Positions 34,803 to 43,392 of a stretch of DNA of 64,000 nt are shown piece after piece. This DNA comes from Candidatus Poribacteria bacterium (lineage in GTDB: Bacteria > Poribacteria > WGA-4E > WGA-3G), in assembly GCA_007571305.1 (NCBI GenBank), contig RKRR01000113.1, positions 17,091-81,090 of the forward strand, given 5' to 3'. A model generated the notes under the pieces. That model searched no databases and was not told where the DNA came from. It worked only from the letters and a program-made list of their open reading frames with translations. The stretch's first letter is position 1, and every line of letters begins with the position of its first letter. The translations under genes and the position numbers were made by a program.

Positions 34803-36917
34803 TTAATTTTCAGAGTTCTCAGTGTCTTTAGGGTCTTCAATATTTGCGGTGTTTTCGGAGTTCTCCACATTTGCGACTTCCTCAGAACTCTCCGCGTTTG
34901 ACTTACCCATTTCCTCTTTGAGCAATGCCCCTAATGTGGTGACAGTCTCTTCATGCGCTGGCAGTTGCCGCCGCGGTTCCCGTTCACGCCGTGATCGCGG
35001 GGGTCGCTGGGATCGCATTCTCGTTGGCTGTTCTCGCTCAGGTGCCACAGCGCGTTCCTGCTCCGCAAGGAGTGCTTTCAAACTGAGCCCGATCCGTCGG
35101 TCCTTTGGAGACAGATTAATTACTTTCAAATCCAATTCGTCGCCTACGGAAACCACTTCTTCCGGTTTTTCAATCCGTCGGTCTGCGAGTTCAGAGATGT
35201 GAATTAAGCCTTCAATACCTTCTTCAAGTTTAGTGAATGCTCCAAAACTCGTGAGATTGACAACCTTACCTCGCACGACGGAACCAACCTTGTACTTCTC
35301 GGGCACCTCTACCCAGGGATCGGGTTGTGTCTGCTTGAGTCCCAATGAAACTCTACGTTCAGCGGCATCAATCTGCAACACGACTACCTCAATCTCACTG
35401 CCTTCCTTAAGTTCTTCATTGGCTGCATTACCACGTTTGGTCCATGAGAGGTCTGAGGTATGGATTAAACCGTCAATTCCTGGTTCGATTTCAACAAACG
35501 CTCCAAAACTCGTCAAATTTCGGATACGTCCGGTGATCTTGCTGCCAACAGGGGATCTCTCCTCCAAAAGTTCCCAAGGGTTTTGTTTTAACTGCTTGAG
35601 TCCAAGTGAAATACGTTTATCTTCTCTCGATATTTCAAGGACAATGGCTTCGATTTCATCACCCTTATTGACAATTCTTGATGGAGCGACGTTACGGCGA
35701 GTCCATGCCATCTCAGAGACATGAATCAAGCCTTCAACACCCTCTTCGAGTTGCAGGAACGCACCATAATTGACAATATTAACAACAACGCCACGAACCG
35801 TGGAGCCAACTGGATATTTTTCCTCAATGTCTGTCCAGGGATCGGGAGTTTTCTGCTTCAAACCCAAGGAAATTTTCTCGTTCTCTTGATTGATACCGAT
35901 GACTTGGACTTCGACCTCTTCCCCAACGGAGATGACATCAGATGGATGGTGTATTCGCTTCCAGGCCATATCCGTCTTGTGAAGTAATCCATCAACGCCA
36001 CCCAGGTCAACAAAAGCACCAAAAGCAGTGATATTTTTCACCACTCCTGTCACCTGTTGTCCTACTTCAAGTGTGTTGAGCACTTCTGAGCGTTTTTGGA
36101 CAAGTTCGGCTTCCAACCAAGCCCGCCGCGACAGAACAATGTTATGCCGCCGCTTGCTCAGGCTGATAACCTTCATTTCAAGCGTTTGCCCTACATACTG
36201 CTCAAGGTTCTGGATAGGACGTAATTCAACTTGCGAAGCCGGTAAAAAACCTCGGAGTGACCCAACACTGACTCGTAGCCCTCCCTTAATCCGTTCGGTG
36301 ATACGGCCCATGACGGGTGTACCCGCTTCGTACGCGGTCGCAATTTCGTCCCAAATGAGCGTTTGGTCGGCGATCTTTTTCGAAAGAACTATCTGCCCTT
36401 CGGAGTCTTCGCGCCGCACAATATAGACATCGATCTCATCACCTACCTTAACAGTAGGCAAACCGTCCTGTCCAGCATCGAATTCAGATGCTGGAATATA
36501 ACCTTCGGACTTAAAGCCGATGTCAATCATTACTTCATCGCGGTTGGCATCTACGACGACACCTTTAACAATTTCGCCATCCGTAAACGCCTTGATCGAA
36601 TTATCATACGCCTCTTCAAGAGATTCCGGGCTCATTGGTTCCGGTGGTTCTTCGGGTGCTGCCGCTACCTCTTCAGAGATGGTTTCATCAGTAAGCGGTG
36701 TTGCTTCTTCAACATCAGGGGTATCAGCAGTCGATTCCACTTCACCGTTTGTGGCTTCTTCATGCTCATCAGTGTCTGCGTTGGTTGCAGAAACTACTTC
36801 TGAAGTCTCTGCCTCGCTTGCTACTTCCTGATTAACTTCAACCGAACCTTCAGTTGGATGTTTTTCCTCTTCCACATCAACAGTGGAAGCATTTGTATTT
36901 GCCTGTTCGTTGTTCAT
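34803..36917 (-). CDS. rpsA: 30S ribosomal protein S1
   Basis: 704 residues. Six S1 RNA-binding domains are visible (for example DGEIVKGVVVDANRDEVMIDIGFKSEGYIP, GQQVTGVVKNITAFGAFVDLGGVDGLLHKTDM, GSKITGRIRNLTSFGAFVEIEPGIDGLIHTSDL). An acidic N-terminal extension of about 100 residues (Glu/Thr/Ala-rich) and a C-terminal low-complexity tail (NVENSENTANIEDPKDTENSEN) are additions to the core. S1 binds mRNA during initiation. The start lacks a ribosome site, as is often true for rpsA. Confidence 0.95.
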   Translation of the reverse strand: MNNEQANTNASTVDVEEEKHPTEGSVEVNQEVASEAETSEVVSATNADTDEHEEATNGEVESTADTPDVEEATPLTDETISEEVAAAPEEPPEPMSPESLEEAYDNSIKAFTDGEIVKGVVVDANRDEVMIDIGFKSEGYIPASEFDAGQDGLPTVKVGDEIDVYIVRREDSEGQIVLSKKIADQTLIWDEIATAYEAGTPVMGRITERIKGGLRVSVGSLRGFLPASQVELRPIQNLEQYVGQTLEMKVISLSKRRHNIVLSRRAWLEAELVQKRSEVLNTLEVGQQVTGVVKNITAFGAFVDLGGVDGLLHKTDMAWKRIHHPSDVISVGEEVEVQVIGINQENEKISLGLKQKTPDPWTDIEEKYPVGSTVRGVVVNIVNYGAFLQLEEGVEGLIHVSEMAWTRRNVAPSRIVNKGDEIEAIVLEISREDKRISLGLKQLKQNPWELLEERSPVGSKITGRIRNLTSFGAFVEIEPGIDGLIHTSDLSWTKRGNAANEELKEGSEIEVVVLQIDAAERRVSLGLKQTQPDPWVEVPEKYKVGSVVRGKVVNLTSFGAFTKLEEGIEGLIHISELADRRIEKPEEVVSVGDELDLKVINLSPKDRRIGLSLKALLAEQERAVAPEREQPTRMRSQRPPRSRREREPRRQLPAHEETVTTLGALLKEEMGKSNAESSEEVANVENSENTANIEDPKDTENSEN

Positions 36918-37016
36918 TAAGATACCTGGTCCATTTAAAAACGCGTAGCCGCGTTAATCCGCCAGTTCCTCCTTATATTCAAAGTGCTTTTGGCACTTTC
37001 AAATCGGTTGCATAAT

Positions 37017-37045
37017 AGTATATCACAAATGCATAAAGAAAACAA
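37017..37045 (-). promoter_or_regulatory. Extended -10 promoter for rpsA
   Basis: Minus strand TTGTTT (37045-37040), 17 bp, then TATACT (37022-37017) with TGTGA just upstream, the same -10 surrounding as the microcompartment promoter. The leader of about 95 nt holds an AAAGTGC/GCACTTT hairpin (36981-36999), a strong AGGAGG (about 36970) with no normal start codon after it, and an AACGCG/CGCGTT hairpin near 36941-36956. Confidence 0.65.
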
Positions 37046-37136
37046 TAATAATTTTTTTACTGATATGATTTAATTTTCAGAAAAACCTTCCATTGGAAAA
37101 CATCTTCTGATTTGCGACTCAAACACAGAACTTTGC

Positions 37137-37165
37137 TTGATTTTTTTATCTATTTAAGATAGAAT
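37137..37165 (+). promoter_or_regulatory. Promoter for the STAS-HATPase pair
   Basis: TTGATT, a 17-bp spacer and TAGAAT. It is followed by a bulged hairpin at 37168-37198 (AAAACGGTTCCT pairing with AGGACCGGTTTT) just before the ribosome site AAGAGGTG. Confidence 0.5.
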
Positions 37166-37219
37166 TTAAAAACGGTTCCTTGAGTCAGGACCGGTTTTAA
37201 TCTATAAGAGGTGATTTCC

Positions 37220-37564
37220 ATGGATTCGACAAAATTAATGAAACTCCGAGAAGAATCCGGTATTAAAGTAATTGAAATACAAACAGACTTGAGTAGTTAC
37301 GCAGCATCTGATTTACGAAAGGTTCTTGAGGGACTCTTAGCGGAAAAAGTTGAGAAGGTTGTTGTCAACCTCAGTCAAGTGAGTCATATAAACAGTACGG
37401 CGGTAGGGGCATTAGTAGGTGTTGCAAAGCGGCTCCGCCAGAGTGGTGGCGACCTTAAAATTTGCTCACTCGCAGACAACTTAACACGTACCTTTAATCT
37501 CATCGGTGCATCCAGCGTCGTCGAAATCTACGAATCAGAAAACAGTGCCCTCGCAGCGTTTTAA
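37220..37564 (+). CDS. STAS-domain anti-anti-sigma factor
   Basis: 114 residues from ATG 37220 (AGAGGTGATTTCC upstream). A single STAS domain: VIEIQTDLSSYAASDLRKVLEGLL, then VVVNLSQVSHINSTAVGALVG, where the Ser of INST is the site phosphorylated by RsbW-type kinases. It should be the partner of the HATPase encoded 18 bp downstream. The sigma factor or other output is not in the window. Confidence 0.9.
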   Translation: MDSTKLMKLREESGIKVIEIQTDLSSYAASDLRKVLEGLLAEKVEKVVVNLSQVSHINSTAVGALVGVAKRLRQSGGDLKICSLADNLTRTFNLIGASSVVEIYESENSALAAF

Positions 37565-37582
37565 GCAGAGTAAATTTAGTAC

Positions 37583-38038
37583 ATGGCGCAAGCAGACATT
37601 CAACTTCAAATTCCGAGTGCTGCCTTTTACATAGAACCTGTTCGGGTATTCGTTGGTAACCTCGCACAAAGCCTCGGATTTTCCAGAAAACGTGTATCAG
37701 ACATTCAACTCGTGCTTGACGAAATCTGTAGCAATGCAGTACACCATGGCTCGGCTGATGAAAAAGTTGGCGTTAAATTGTGTATCAGCATTGATACACA
37801 TGCCCTTGAAATTTTAGTAAGGGATACCGGCAGGCGGTATACAGGAGAAAAGAATTGGCTAACACATGAAAGACTCTCAGAGATTGAAATGAACCGTTCC
37901 CCAAACAACGAGAGAGGGCACGGTATCTTCATCGCTAAATCTCTCGCGGATATGCACGAAATGCAACCGAATGCGGCAGGCGGAACCGATGTCCGGGTTA
38001 CCTTTCGCCTTCCAAAACCAAGAGATATCGAAATTTAA
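37583..38038 (+). CDS. Anti-sigma factor-like HATPase (RsbW/SpoIIAB type)
   Basis: 151 residues. The N-box is IQLVLDEICSNAVHHGSADEKVGV; the G1 box is LVRDTGRRY and the G2 region is NERGHGIFIAKSLADMHEM. Such kinases phosphorylate STAS antagonists or sequester a partner in partner switching. Its end overlaps the convergent phosphatase gene by 4 bp. Confidence 0.88.
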   Translation: MAQADIQLQIPSAAFYIEPVRVFVGNLAQSLGFSRKRVSDIQLVLDEICSNAVHHGSADEKVGVKLCISIDTHALEILVRDTGRRYTGEKNWLTHERLSEIEMNRSPNNERGHGIFIAKSLADMHEMQPNAAGGTDVRVTFRLPKPRDIEI

Positions 38039-39225
38039 TCTTCCCCTGAAATCTCAATGGCAATAAGTGTTAGATCGTCGTCTTTTGGGCAGTTATCAGT
38101 GAAGGTATCAAGAGCGTCCGAGACACTGGTGATAAGTCCCGCTGCAGATCTTTTTGGGCACGTACATACTAATTTTTCGAGACGCTCTACTGTAAATTCT
38201 TCACCCTGTGGGTTTTTGGCTTCGTAGACACCATCAGTATAAAGGAACATTCTGCTTGACCGATCGAATGGATAATGTACCGTTTCATAAACCGAATCTC
38301 GCCAGATGCCCAATCCATTTCCTGTATGCCGATCACCAATAGTTTGGCATGTCTGTTGATGCGTGTCGTACAAAAATGGGAATGAATGCCCAGCATTTGC
38401 ACAGATGAGTTCGCCTTTATCGAGGTCAATGATACCACAAAAGGCTGTTGCAAACATAAACAGGCGCGAACTAATCAAATCATTAAAACGGGTGTTTAGT
38501 ATTTCAAGCAGATACCCTGGATTATCTTCGACTTCTTGCTGAAATTCCGCCAAAATTGTTTTAATGAAGACTGTTACAAAAGCCGCTGAAACGCCATGTC
38601 CCATAACATCAGAAATAAAAACACCGAGTCGATTCGGTGCAATTTCCCAGACATCAAAAAAATCCCCACCGACCGCCATTTCAGGACGGCAATGTGAAGC
38701 AATTCGAAATCCTGATAATTCCTGCACACCATTCTGAGGAATCAGAATTTCCTGAATGCTTCGTGCCATTTGGAGCTCTTCTTGCAAGCGGGTATTATAT
38801 TCTGCAAGCGTATCTTGGTAACGTTTAATCCGCAAGAGTGAACGTACGCGGGCAAGCACCTCTAAACTATCAAAAGGCTTCTCAATAAAATCGTCGGCAC
38901 CTGCTTCAATGGACTTAATTCTATTTTCGCGAGTGTCCCGTAGAGCCGTTATCATCACAATCGGAATGAATTCGGTAGCCTCGTTCGATCGGATTCGTTT
39001 CACAACCTCAAAACCATCCATTCTCGGCATGTTGATGTCCAACAAGATGAGATCTGGCATTTCTTTTTCGACAGCCTCGAGTGCCTCAAGTCCATCTGCA
39101 GCTGTGTAGACTATATACCCGCGTGCATTGAGCTGAATTTGGAGAATTCTAACATTTTTGGGTTCATCATCAACAACAAGGACTTTCGCACCTTCTCGCT
39201 GTTCAGAAATCACTTCCTCGCTCAT
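38035..39225 (-). CDS. Response regulator with PP2C (RsbU/SpoIIE) phosphatase domain
   Basis: 396 residues. The N-terminal REC domain (about 13-130) has KVLVVDDEP, phospho-acceptor Asp in LILLDINMPRMDG and the Lys in FIEKPFD. A coiled linker (about 130-165) follows, then a PP2C/SpoIIE phosphatase domain (AVGGDFFDVWEI, FISDVMGHGVSAAF, YTDGVYEAKNPQGEEF, DDLTLIAIEI) with metal-binding Asp residues. It should dephosphorylate one of the STAS proteins in response to phosphorylation by a kinase. It overlaps the upstream REC gene by ATGA. Confidence 0.93.
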   Translation of the reverse strand: MSEEVISEQREGAKVLVVDDEPKNVRILQIQLNARGYIVYTAADGLEALEAVEKEMPDLILLDINMPRMDGFEVVKRIRSNEATEFIPIVMITALRDTRENRIKSIEAGADDFIEKPFDSLEVLARVRSLLRIKRYQDTLAEYNTRLQEELQMARSIQEILIPQNGVQELSGFRIASHCRPEMAVGGDFFDVWEIAPNRLGVFISDVMGHGVSAAFVTVFIKTILAEFQQEVEDNPGYLLEILNTRFNDLISSRLFMFATAFCGIIDLDKGELICANAGHSFPFLYDTHQQTCQTIGDRHTGNGLGIWRDSVYETVHYPFDRSSRMFLYTDGVYEAKNPQGEEFTVERLEKLVCTCPKRSAAGLITSVSDALDTFTDNCPKDDDLTLIAIEISGED

Positions 39226-39659
39226 ATCTCTGTCCTCTTGATGTGAGTCTCTACACGTTCCACCAAAACTTTGATGTCTATAGGTTTACTGAGATAGTCA
39301 TCGCATCCGGCTTTGAGGATGCGTTCCCTGTCGCCAGACATCGCTGCGGCTGTCAGGGCAATAATAGGTATATCCACCCATGCCAAATTCGCTTTAATCT
39401 GTCTTGTTAAATCTTCGCCGCTTTGTCCGGGTAAGGCAATATCCATGAGAATGAGTTGTGGCATTGCGTCTTCCAAACATGCGATCGCTTCCGTAGCATC
39501 AGTCGCTTCGATAACTGTATAGCCCTTTGATTGCAGGACAATCCGCACAACTTTGCGGTTCAATTCTTGGTCTTCAATCACGAGGATCCGTTTTTGCGTT
39601 TCTGTCTGTTCTTCAACTGGGGGTGGGTTTTCAGTATTCACATGTTGCCTTTTCTTCAA
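39222..39659 (-). CDS. Stand-alone CheY-like response regulator
   Basis: 145 residues. REC domain: RILVIEDQELNRKVVRIVL, Asp in PQLILMDIALPGQSGEDL, Thr in IIALTAAAMSGD and Lys in DYLSKPIDIKVL. It has no output domain, so it probably relays phosphate between the PAS kinase (upstream) and the REC-PP2C protein (4-bp overlap downstream), or acts by contact. Confidence 0.92.
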   Translation of the reverse strand: MKKRQHVNTENPPPVEEQTETQKRILVIEDQELNRKVVRIVLQSKGYTVIEATDATEAIACLEDAMPQLILMDIALPGQSGEDLTRQIKANLAWVDIPIIALTAAAMSGDRERILKAGCDDYLSKPIDIKVLVERVETHIKRTEI

Positions 39660-39753
39660 ATCAGCAGTTATGAAATGAACCGAAGTTGCGGAGCCAAATC
39701 TTCTGCCCTACTTGCCCTATCTCACTTTACCAGACCTATGTTGGATTCACGTT

Positions 39754-41292
39754 TTAATTATTGAAGGGGTGCTGAAGGGGGATTCTCACAGCGAAATTAC
39801 TCCCTTTTCCTTCTTGGCTTGCCACACTAATCTCGCCACCGTGCAACACGATAAGCCTATGTGTCAAGGCTAAACCGAGACCTGTTCCACCGTACCGCCG
39901 AGACTTTGAGGTATCAATCTGTGTAAACGGGGCGAAGAGCTTCGCCTGATCTGCTTCGGAGATACCTATACCTGTATCAACAACCTCGGCTTGCAGTTCT
40001 GTTGTTCCAACTTCCAGTTTTGTTGATACTTTACCGCCTTCTGGGGTAAATTTCACTGCATTGGAAAGTAGGTTATAGAAAATCTGCTTGAATTTAACCC
40101 GGTCAGCTTCAATCATACCATTTTGGTTGTAATTCAAGGTAAGGTCCAGATCTTTCTTTACAGCCAGTGAGGTGATAATCGCGTTAACTTCTTCGACTGC
40201 CTCAACAATAGAGAACGTCTCTAATTGGAGTGCCATTTTTCCGGCTTCGATTTTTGAAAGATCAAGAATGTCATTGATCATTTCGAGCAAATGCTCGCCG
40301 CTAATGTGAATATCATTGAGGCACTCCCTTTGCTCATCGTTAATGCTTCCGACGAGTTCATCCCGCAAGATTTCGGCAAATCCGATAATCGCATTCAAAG
40401 GTGTGCGCAACTCGTGACTCATATTTGCGAGAAAATCACTTTTTGCACGGCTCGCGTACTCAACGACTTGTTGTGCGCGATAGTACTCAGTTATGTCTCG
40501 TGAAATACCACAAGTTCCTACGATGCGTCCTTCTCTATCTCGAATCGGGACTTTCGTCGTTGATACCCACGTATCCTGTTCATGGGGCCAGGTCTCTCTT
40601 TCCTGTTTCGCTTCAATTGGTTTTCCGGATTCAATGACATCCTGTTCGTCCTGATATGCCTGTTGCGCATGTTCGCGGGTGAAGAAATCAAAGTCGGTTT
40701 TATGGACTGCCTCTACAGGATTTTTTAAACCGAACCGATCTGCTAAAGAGCGATTGATTCGTATAAATCTACTCTCTGTATCTTTAAAATAGATATGGTC
40801 AGGGGTATTTTCCATCAAGGTATGCAACAACTCTGCTTCTTGAACATGTTTTGCTGCTAATTGCTGGAATCGGGTTTCACTCTCTTTCAACCTCGCCTCC
40901 AACCGCTTTTGCGGTGTTATATCTGTTGCGAGGATGTAACAGAGTTGTTTTTCGGCATCTTTTATTCCTTGCCATCTCACCCATCTGTAGGAGGAATCTT
41001 TATGCTGAAACCGGTTTTCAAAGGCAACAATATCGCGTTTTCCTGTCTTCACCTTTTCGATTTCGGCGAGTACTTCCTCCCGCTCCTCTGGATGTATGAA
41101 CGTGGCCCATTCGGAGTTTTGAAGTTCTAATTGTGTGAATCCAAGGACTTCTTCCCACACCGAGTTGAGCGCGACGAAACTACCCTCACAACTGATGTAC
41201 CCAAACATATCTGTGGAAGTTTTCAAAAAACAACGCAGTTCAATGATTTCATCCGTTAATATGTGCTTGCCGACTGTGTCTTTAAGTTCCAT
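39754..41292 (-). CDS. PAS-PAS sensor histidine kinase
   Basis: I chose ATG 41292 (GGGGGTAAAT upstream); a TTG seven codons earlier is possible. 512 residues with no TM, so it should be cytosolic. PAS/PAC domains lie at about 25-150 and 165-290. HisKA: DFLANMSHELRTPLNAIIGFAE with the phospho-His. HATPase: NLLSNAVKFTPEGG, DTGIGISEADQAKLF and GTGLGLAL. It likely feeds the adjacent response regulators. The signal is unknown. Confidence 0.93.
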   Translation of the reverse strand: MELKDTVGKHILTDEIIELRCFLKTSTDMFGYISCEGSFVALNSVWEEVLGFTQLELQNSEWATFIHPEEREEVLAEIEKVKTGKRDIVAFENRFQHKDSSYRWVRWQGIKDAEKQLCYILATDITPQKRLEARLKESETRFQQLAAKHVQEAELLHTLMENTPDHIYFKDTESRFIRINRSLADRFGLKNPVEAVHKTDFDFFTREHAQQAYQDEQDVIESGKPIEAKQERETWPHEQDTWVSTTKVPIRDREGRIVGTCGISRDITEYYRAQQVVEYASRAKSDFLANMSHELRTPLNAIIGFAEILRDELVGSINDEQRECLNDIHISGEHLLEMINDILDLSKIEAGKMALQLETFSIVEAVEEVNAIITSLAVKKDLDLTLNYNQNGMIEADRVKFKQIFYNLLSNAVKFTPEGGKVSTKLEVGTTELQAEVVDTGIGISEADQAKLFAPFTQIDTSKSRRYGGTGLGLALTHRLIVLHGGEISVASQEGKGSNFAVRIPLQHPFNN

Positions 41293-41342
41293 ATTTACCC
41301 CCACAAAATGCAAGGCAAGAGCACCTCGTGCGTGACGTGCAT

Positions 41343-42104
41343 CTATGTTGTTACGAGGACTGCACGGTTTGCGAGTTTTACAACAGTTTGCGTAGTACTT
41401 TGGAAAACAAGTTCATATAATCTCCCGTGATGACTCGCGCTCAGCGCAATGAGGTCACAATCATTTTCCTCTGCGTTTTCCAGAATGTTTGTTACCGTAA
41501 AGCCACGAGCAGTGAGGAAGTCGGTTTGAATGTCATAATATTCCAAATACGCTTCCATCTGCTGCTTAATCTGGGTTGCCTCCTGTTGCGTGCTTGAAAG
41601 AGCAAGTCCTAAAATTCCGGCTTTTGTCAATTCCCCGATTTCGGCGACGAGCCTTAAGGCATGATCAGAGTAGGCATCTCCGTGATGGACTGCGAGAATT
41701 TTCCGCAAGAGCGTGCACTGTTCGTGCACGACAATAATAGGTCTCGTGATGTGGAGTAGCACGTCATCGATCTGGCTCTGGATAAGTTGGAGGCGACGCT
41801 TTCTTATATCTTCAGGAAGCCCGACAACGACGAGGTCAGCGGAACGTGCTTTTTCGCAGATCATCTGTCGCGGGTTGCCAGCGACAGCCTCAACGTGGTA
41901 ATCCAAGAAATCGTAGAGCGCGCACTCCGCCTCTGTTCGACGTATGACGGTCGCCGCAACATCAGCGTTTCCACCGTGTTGACTGTCTTGAAAGAAAACA
42001 CATGATAAGTGTGTTCCCAAAAGTACTGCCAGTTGTCCAGCGTACTCAAAAGCGTTTTTCTCGTAATCCGTATCGCCAATGGCAACGAGGATATTTTTTA
42101 TCAT
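41343..42104 (-). CDS. Universal stress protein, two UspA-like domains
   Basis: I chose ATG 42104 (AAGGGAATG upstream), giving MIKNILVAIGDTDYEKNAFEYAGQLAVLLG, a typical Usp start. 253 residues. Tandem domains: the second begins KILAVHHGDAYSDHALRLVAEI and ends DLIALSASHHGRLYELVFQSTTQTVVKLANRAVLVTT. The G-x2-G-x9-G(S/T) ATP motif is weak, so ATP binding is uncertain. It lies inside the signalling cluster. Confidence 0.82.
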   Translation of the reverse strand: MIKNILVAIGDTDYEKNAFEYAGQLAVLLGTHLSCVFFQDSQHGGNADVAATVIRRTEAECALYDFLDYHVEAVAGNPRQMICEKARSADLVVVGLPEDIRKRRLQLIQSQIDDVLLHITRPIIVVHEQCTLLRKILAVHHGDAYSDHALRLVAEIGELTKAGILGLALSSTQQEATQIKQQMEAYLEYYDIQTDFLTARGFTVTNILENAEENDCDLIALSASHHGRLYELVFQSTTQTVVKLANRAVLVTT

Positions 42105-42204
42105 GATACATTCCCTTATAAATGCAAGGCAGTAGGCTTTACTCACAAGTTCCCGACTTTAGCAAGGCACCTCTCGTAGATACAAAACTCAGATTAGCCT
42201 GAAC

Positions 42205-42558
42205 TCACTCGGGGTGCTGCAGGAAGGCGGCAACGGCATCGTCTTCACTTTCAAAGTTTTTAAAGACGGGGATCAACCGCGCCATGACAATGAGGCTCTT
42301 GACCTGTTTGTTCACATTAATCACTGCCATTTCTCCCCCGCGCGGATGGATATCGGAATAGATTTTCATAAGCATGCCAAGCCCAGAACTGTCCATTCCA
42401 GTTACTTCTTTGAAGTCAAACACAAGTCTCGGGGGTGAGGAGTGCACTGCAAGTGCCTCCTCTATAGTTTCCGAGACCTCTTTGACCCCTGGGGTGATAA
42501 TTCTGCCGCTCAGTCTGAAAATAACGACCCCTTCTCTCTCAGACACGGTGATTGCCAT
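42205..42558 (-). CDS. STAS-domain anti-sigma factor antagonist (second)
   Basis: 117 residues. AITVSEREGVVIFRLSGRIITPGV is followed by LVFDFKEVTGMDSSGLGMLMKIY; the MDSSG Ser is the phosphorylation site. It is followed by the Usp gene and preceded by another STAS gene, probably in one transcript from the promoter at 43025-43053. Confidence 0.92.
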   Translation of the reverse strand: MAITVSEREGVVIFRLSGRIITPGVKEVSETIEEALAVHSSPPRLVFDFKEVTGMDSSGLGMLMKIYSDIHPRGGEMAVINVNKQVKSLIVMARLIPVFKNFESEDDAVAAFLQHPE

Positions 42559-42622
42559 AGTGTACGTACTCCTAATACTACTGAGCGTTTAGGTTACAGG
42601 TGGACTCTCCGAATCACGGCAC

Positions 42623-42970
42623 TTAACCCTCACTTGACAAGGACGAAACTGCCGCATCCTCAGTGTCGAAATGTTCAAAGATACTGACGAGACGACTGCG
42701 GACAATCAGATTTTTGATGTTTGTTCCGACATTGATGACACCGATACGCCCCTTCTTTCGCGTTGCGGCGACATGTGCCCCCATCAGCGTGCCGAGACCC
42801 GAACTATCCATCATGTTGACGCGATCGAAATTAATGAGAATGCGTGGCTCATCGGAGGAATCTATCTGTGCAGTGATTACCTCGCGTAATTCCGATACTG
42901 AGGATCCCATTATTTTTCCACTCGGTTCTAAGATTGCAACACCATATTTCTGGCGAATCGTGGTTGCCAT
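42623..42970 (-). CDS. STAS-domain anti-sigma factor antagonist (third)
   Basis: 115 residues, with AAAAAAGGAGTC upstream. The domain layout is as in its neighbour: YGVAILEPSGKIMGSSVSEL and ILINFDRVNMMDSSGLGTLMGAH with the MDSSG site. It is about 40% alike the neighbouring STAS by eye, so the pair probably arose by duplication. Confidence 0.92.
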   Translation of the reverse strand: MATTIRQKYGVAILEPSGKIMGSSVSELREVITAQIDSSDEPRILINFDRVNMMDSSGLGTLMGAHVAATRKKGRIGVINVGTNIKNLIVRSRLVSIFEHFDTEDAAVSSLSSEG

Positions 42971-43024
42971 GATTGACTCCTTTTTTTATTTCCTGGAAAA
43001 CTGATGTTTCGATCCACGTTTCTA

Positions 43025-43053
43025 ATTTTACACTATTTGAAAATATTTGTCAA
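43025..43053 (-). promoter_or_regulatory. Consensus promoter for the STAS-STAS-Usp genes
   Basis: Minus strand TTGACA (43053-43048), a 17-bp spacer and TAAAAT (43030-43025), 55 bp before the STAS start. Confidence 0.75.
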
Positions 43054-43344
43054 CTTGCAATCAGAGTGTCACTTACCCCCATTTTTTTAGAGGGTAGATT
43101 GTCGTTGATATCGTTAGGTTTGTCTGTTGAGAAAGTCAGTATCACAAGGGTCTGCGAGAGCGGATCCCCTCTGAGCTGTATCTGTGTGAAAAAAGAGATA
43201 AGAAAGTGCTGGTTCCATAAATCCGTAAGGATGCGCTTGATAATCGTAATCACAGAAAAAGTTTTTCTGTAATCAATTAGAGGATAGGATTCGCTGGATT
43301 ATGGCACAGTCAGGAATCGAAGTTCCCTCCTACAGATGTTTGCT

Positions 43345-43374
43345 GTTGACATTCCGTAGTGAAGTGCCATATAA
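43345..43374 (+). promoter_or_regulatory. Full-consensus promoter reading antisense to the methyltransferase gene
   Basis: TTGACA (43345-43350), an 18-bp spacer and TATAAT (43369-43374) on the plus strand. The next plus-strand gene is yihY, 730 bp away, across the whole minus-strand methyltransferase gene. Confidence 0.6.
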
Positions 43375-43392
43375 TACGGGAAACATACGGGC

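Larger units (their letters stand above)
42971..43392. other. Intergenic region with promoters and a perfect palindrome
   Basis: No supported gene. It contains the minus-strand promoter for the STAS genes, a plus-strand consensus promoter, and a perfect palindrome ACAGAAAAAGTTTTTCTGT at 43252-43270 that could be a protein-binding site or bidirectional terminator. A 99-codon plus-strand frame here (42973-43272) shows no domain or ribosome site. Confidence 0.6.

Noticed and set aside
42973..43272. 99-codon plus-strand frame between the STAS and methyltransferase genes
   Set aside because: It runs across the minus-strand STAS promoter and a palindrome, and shows no protein features.
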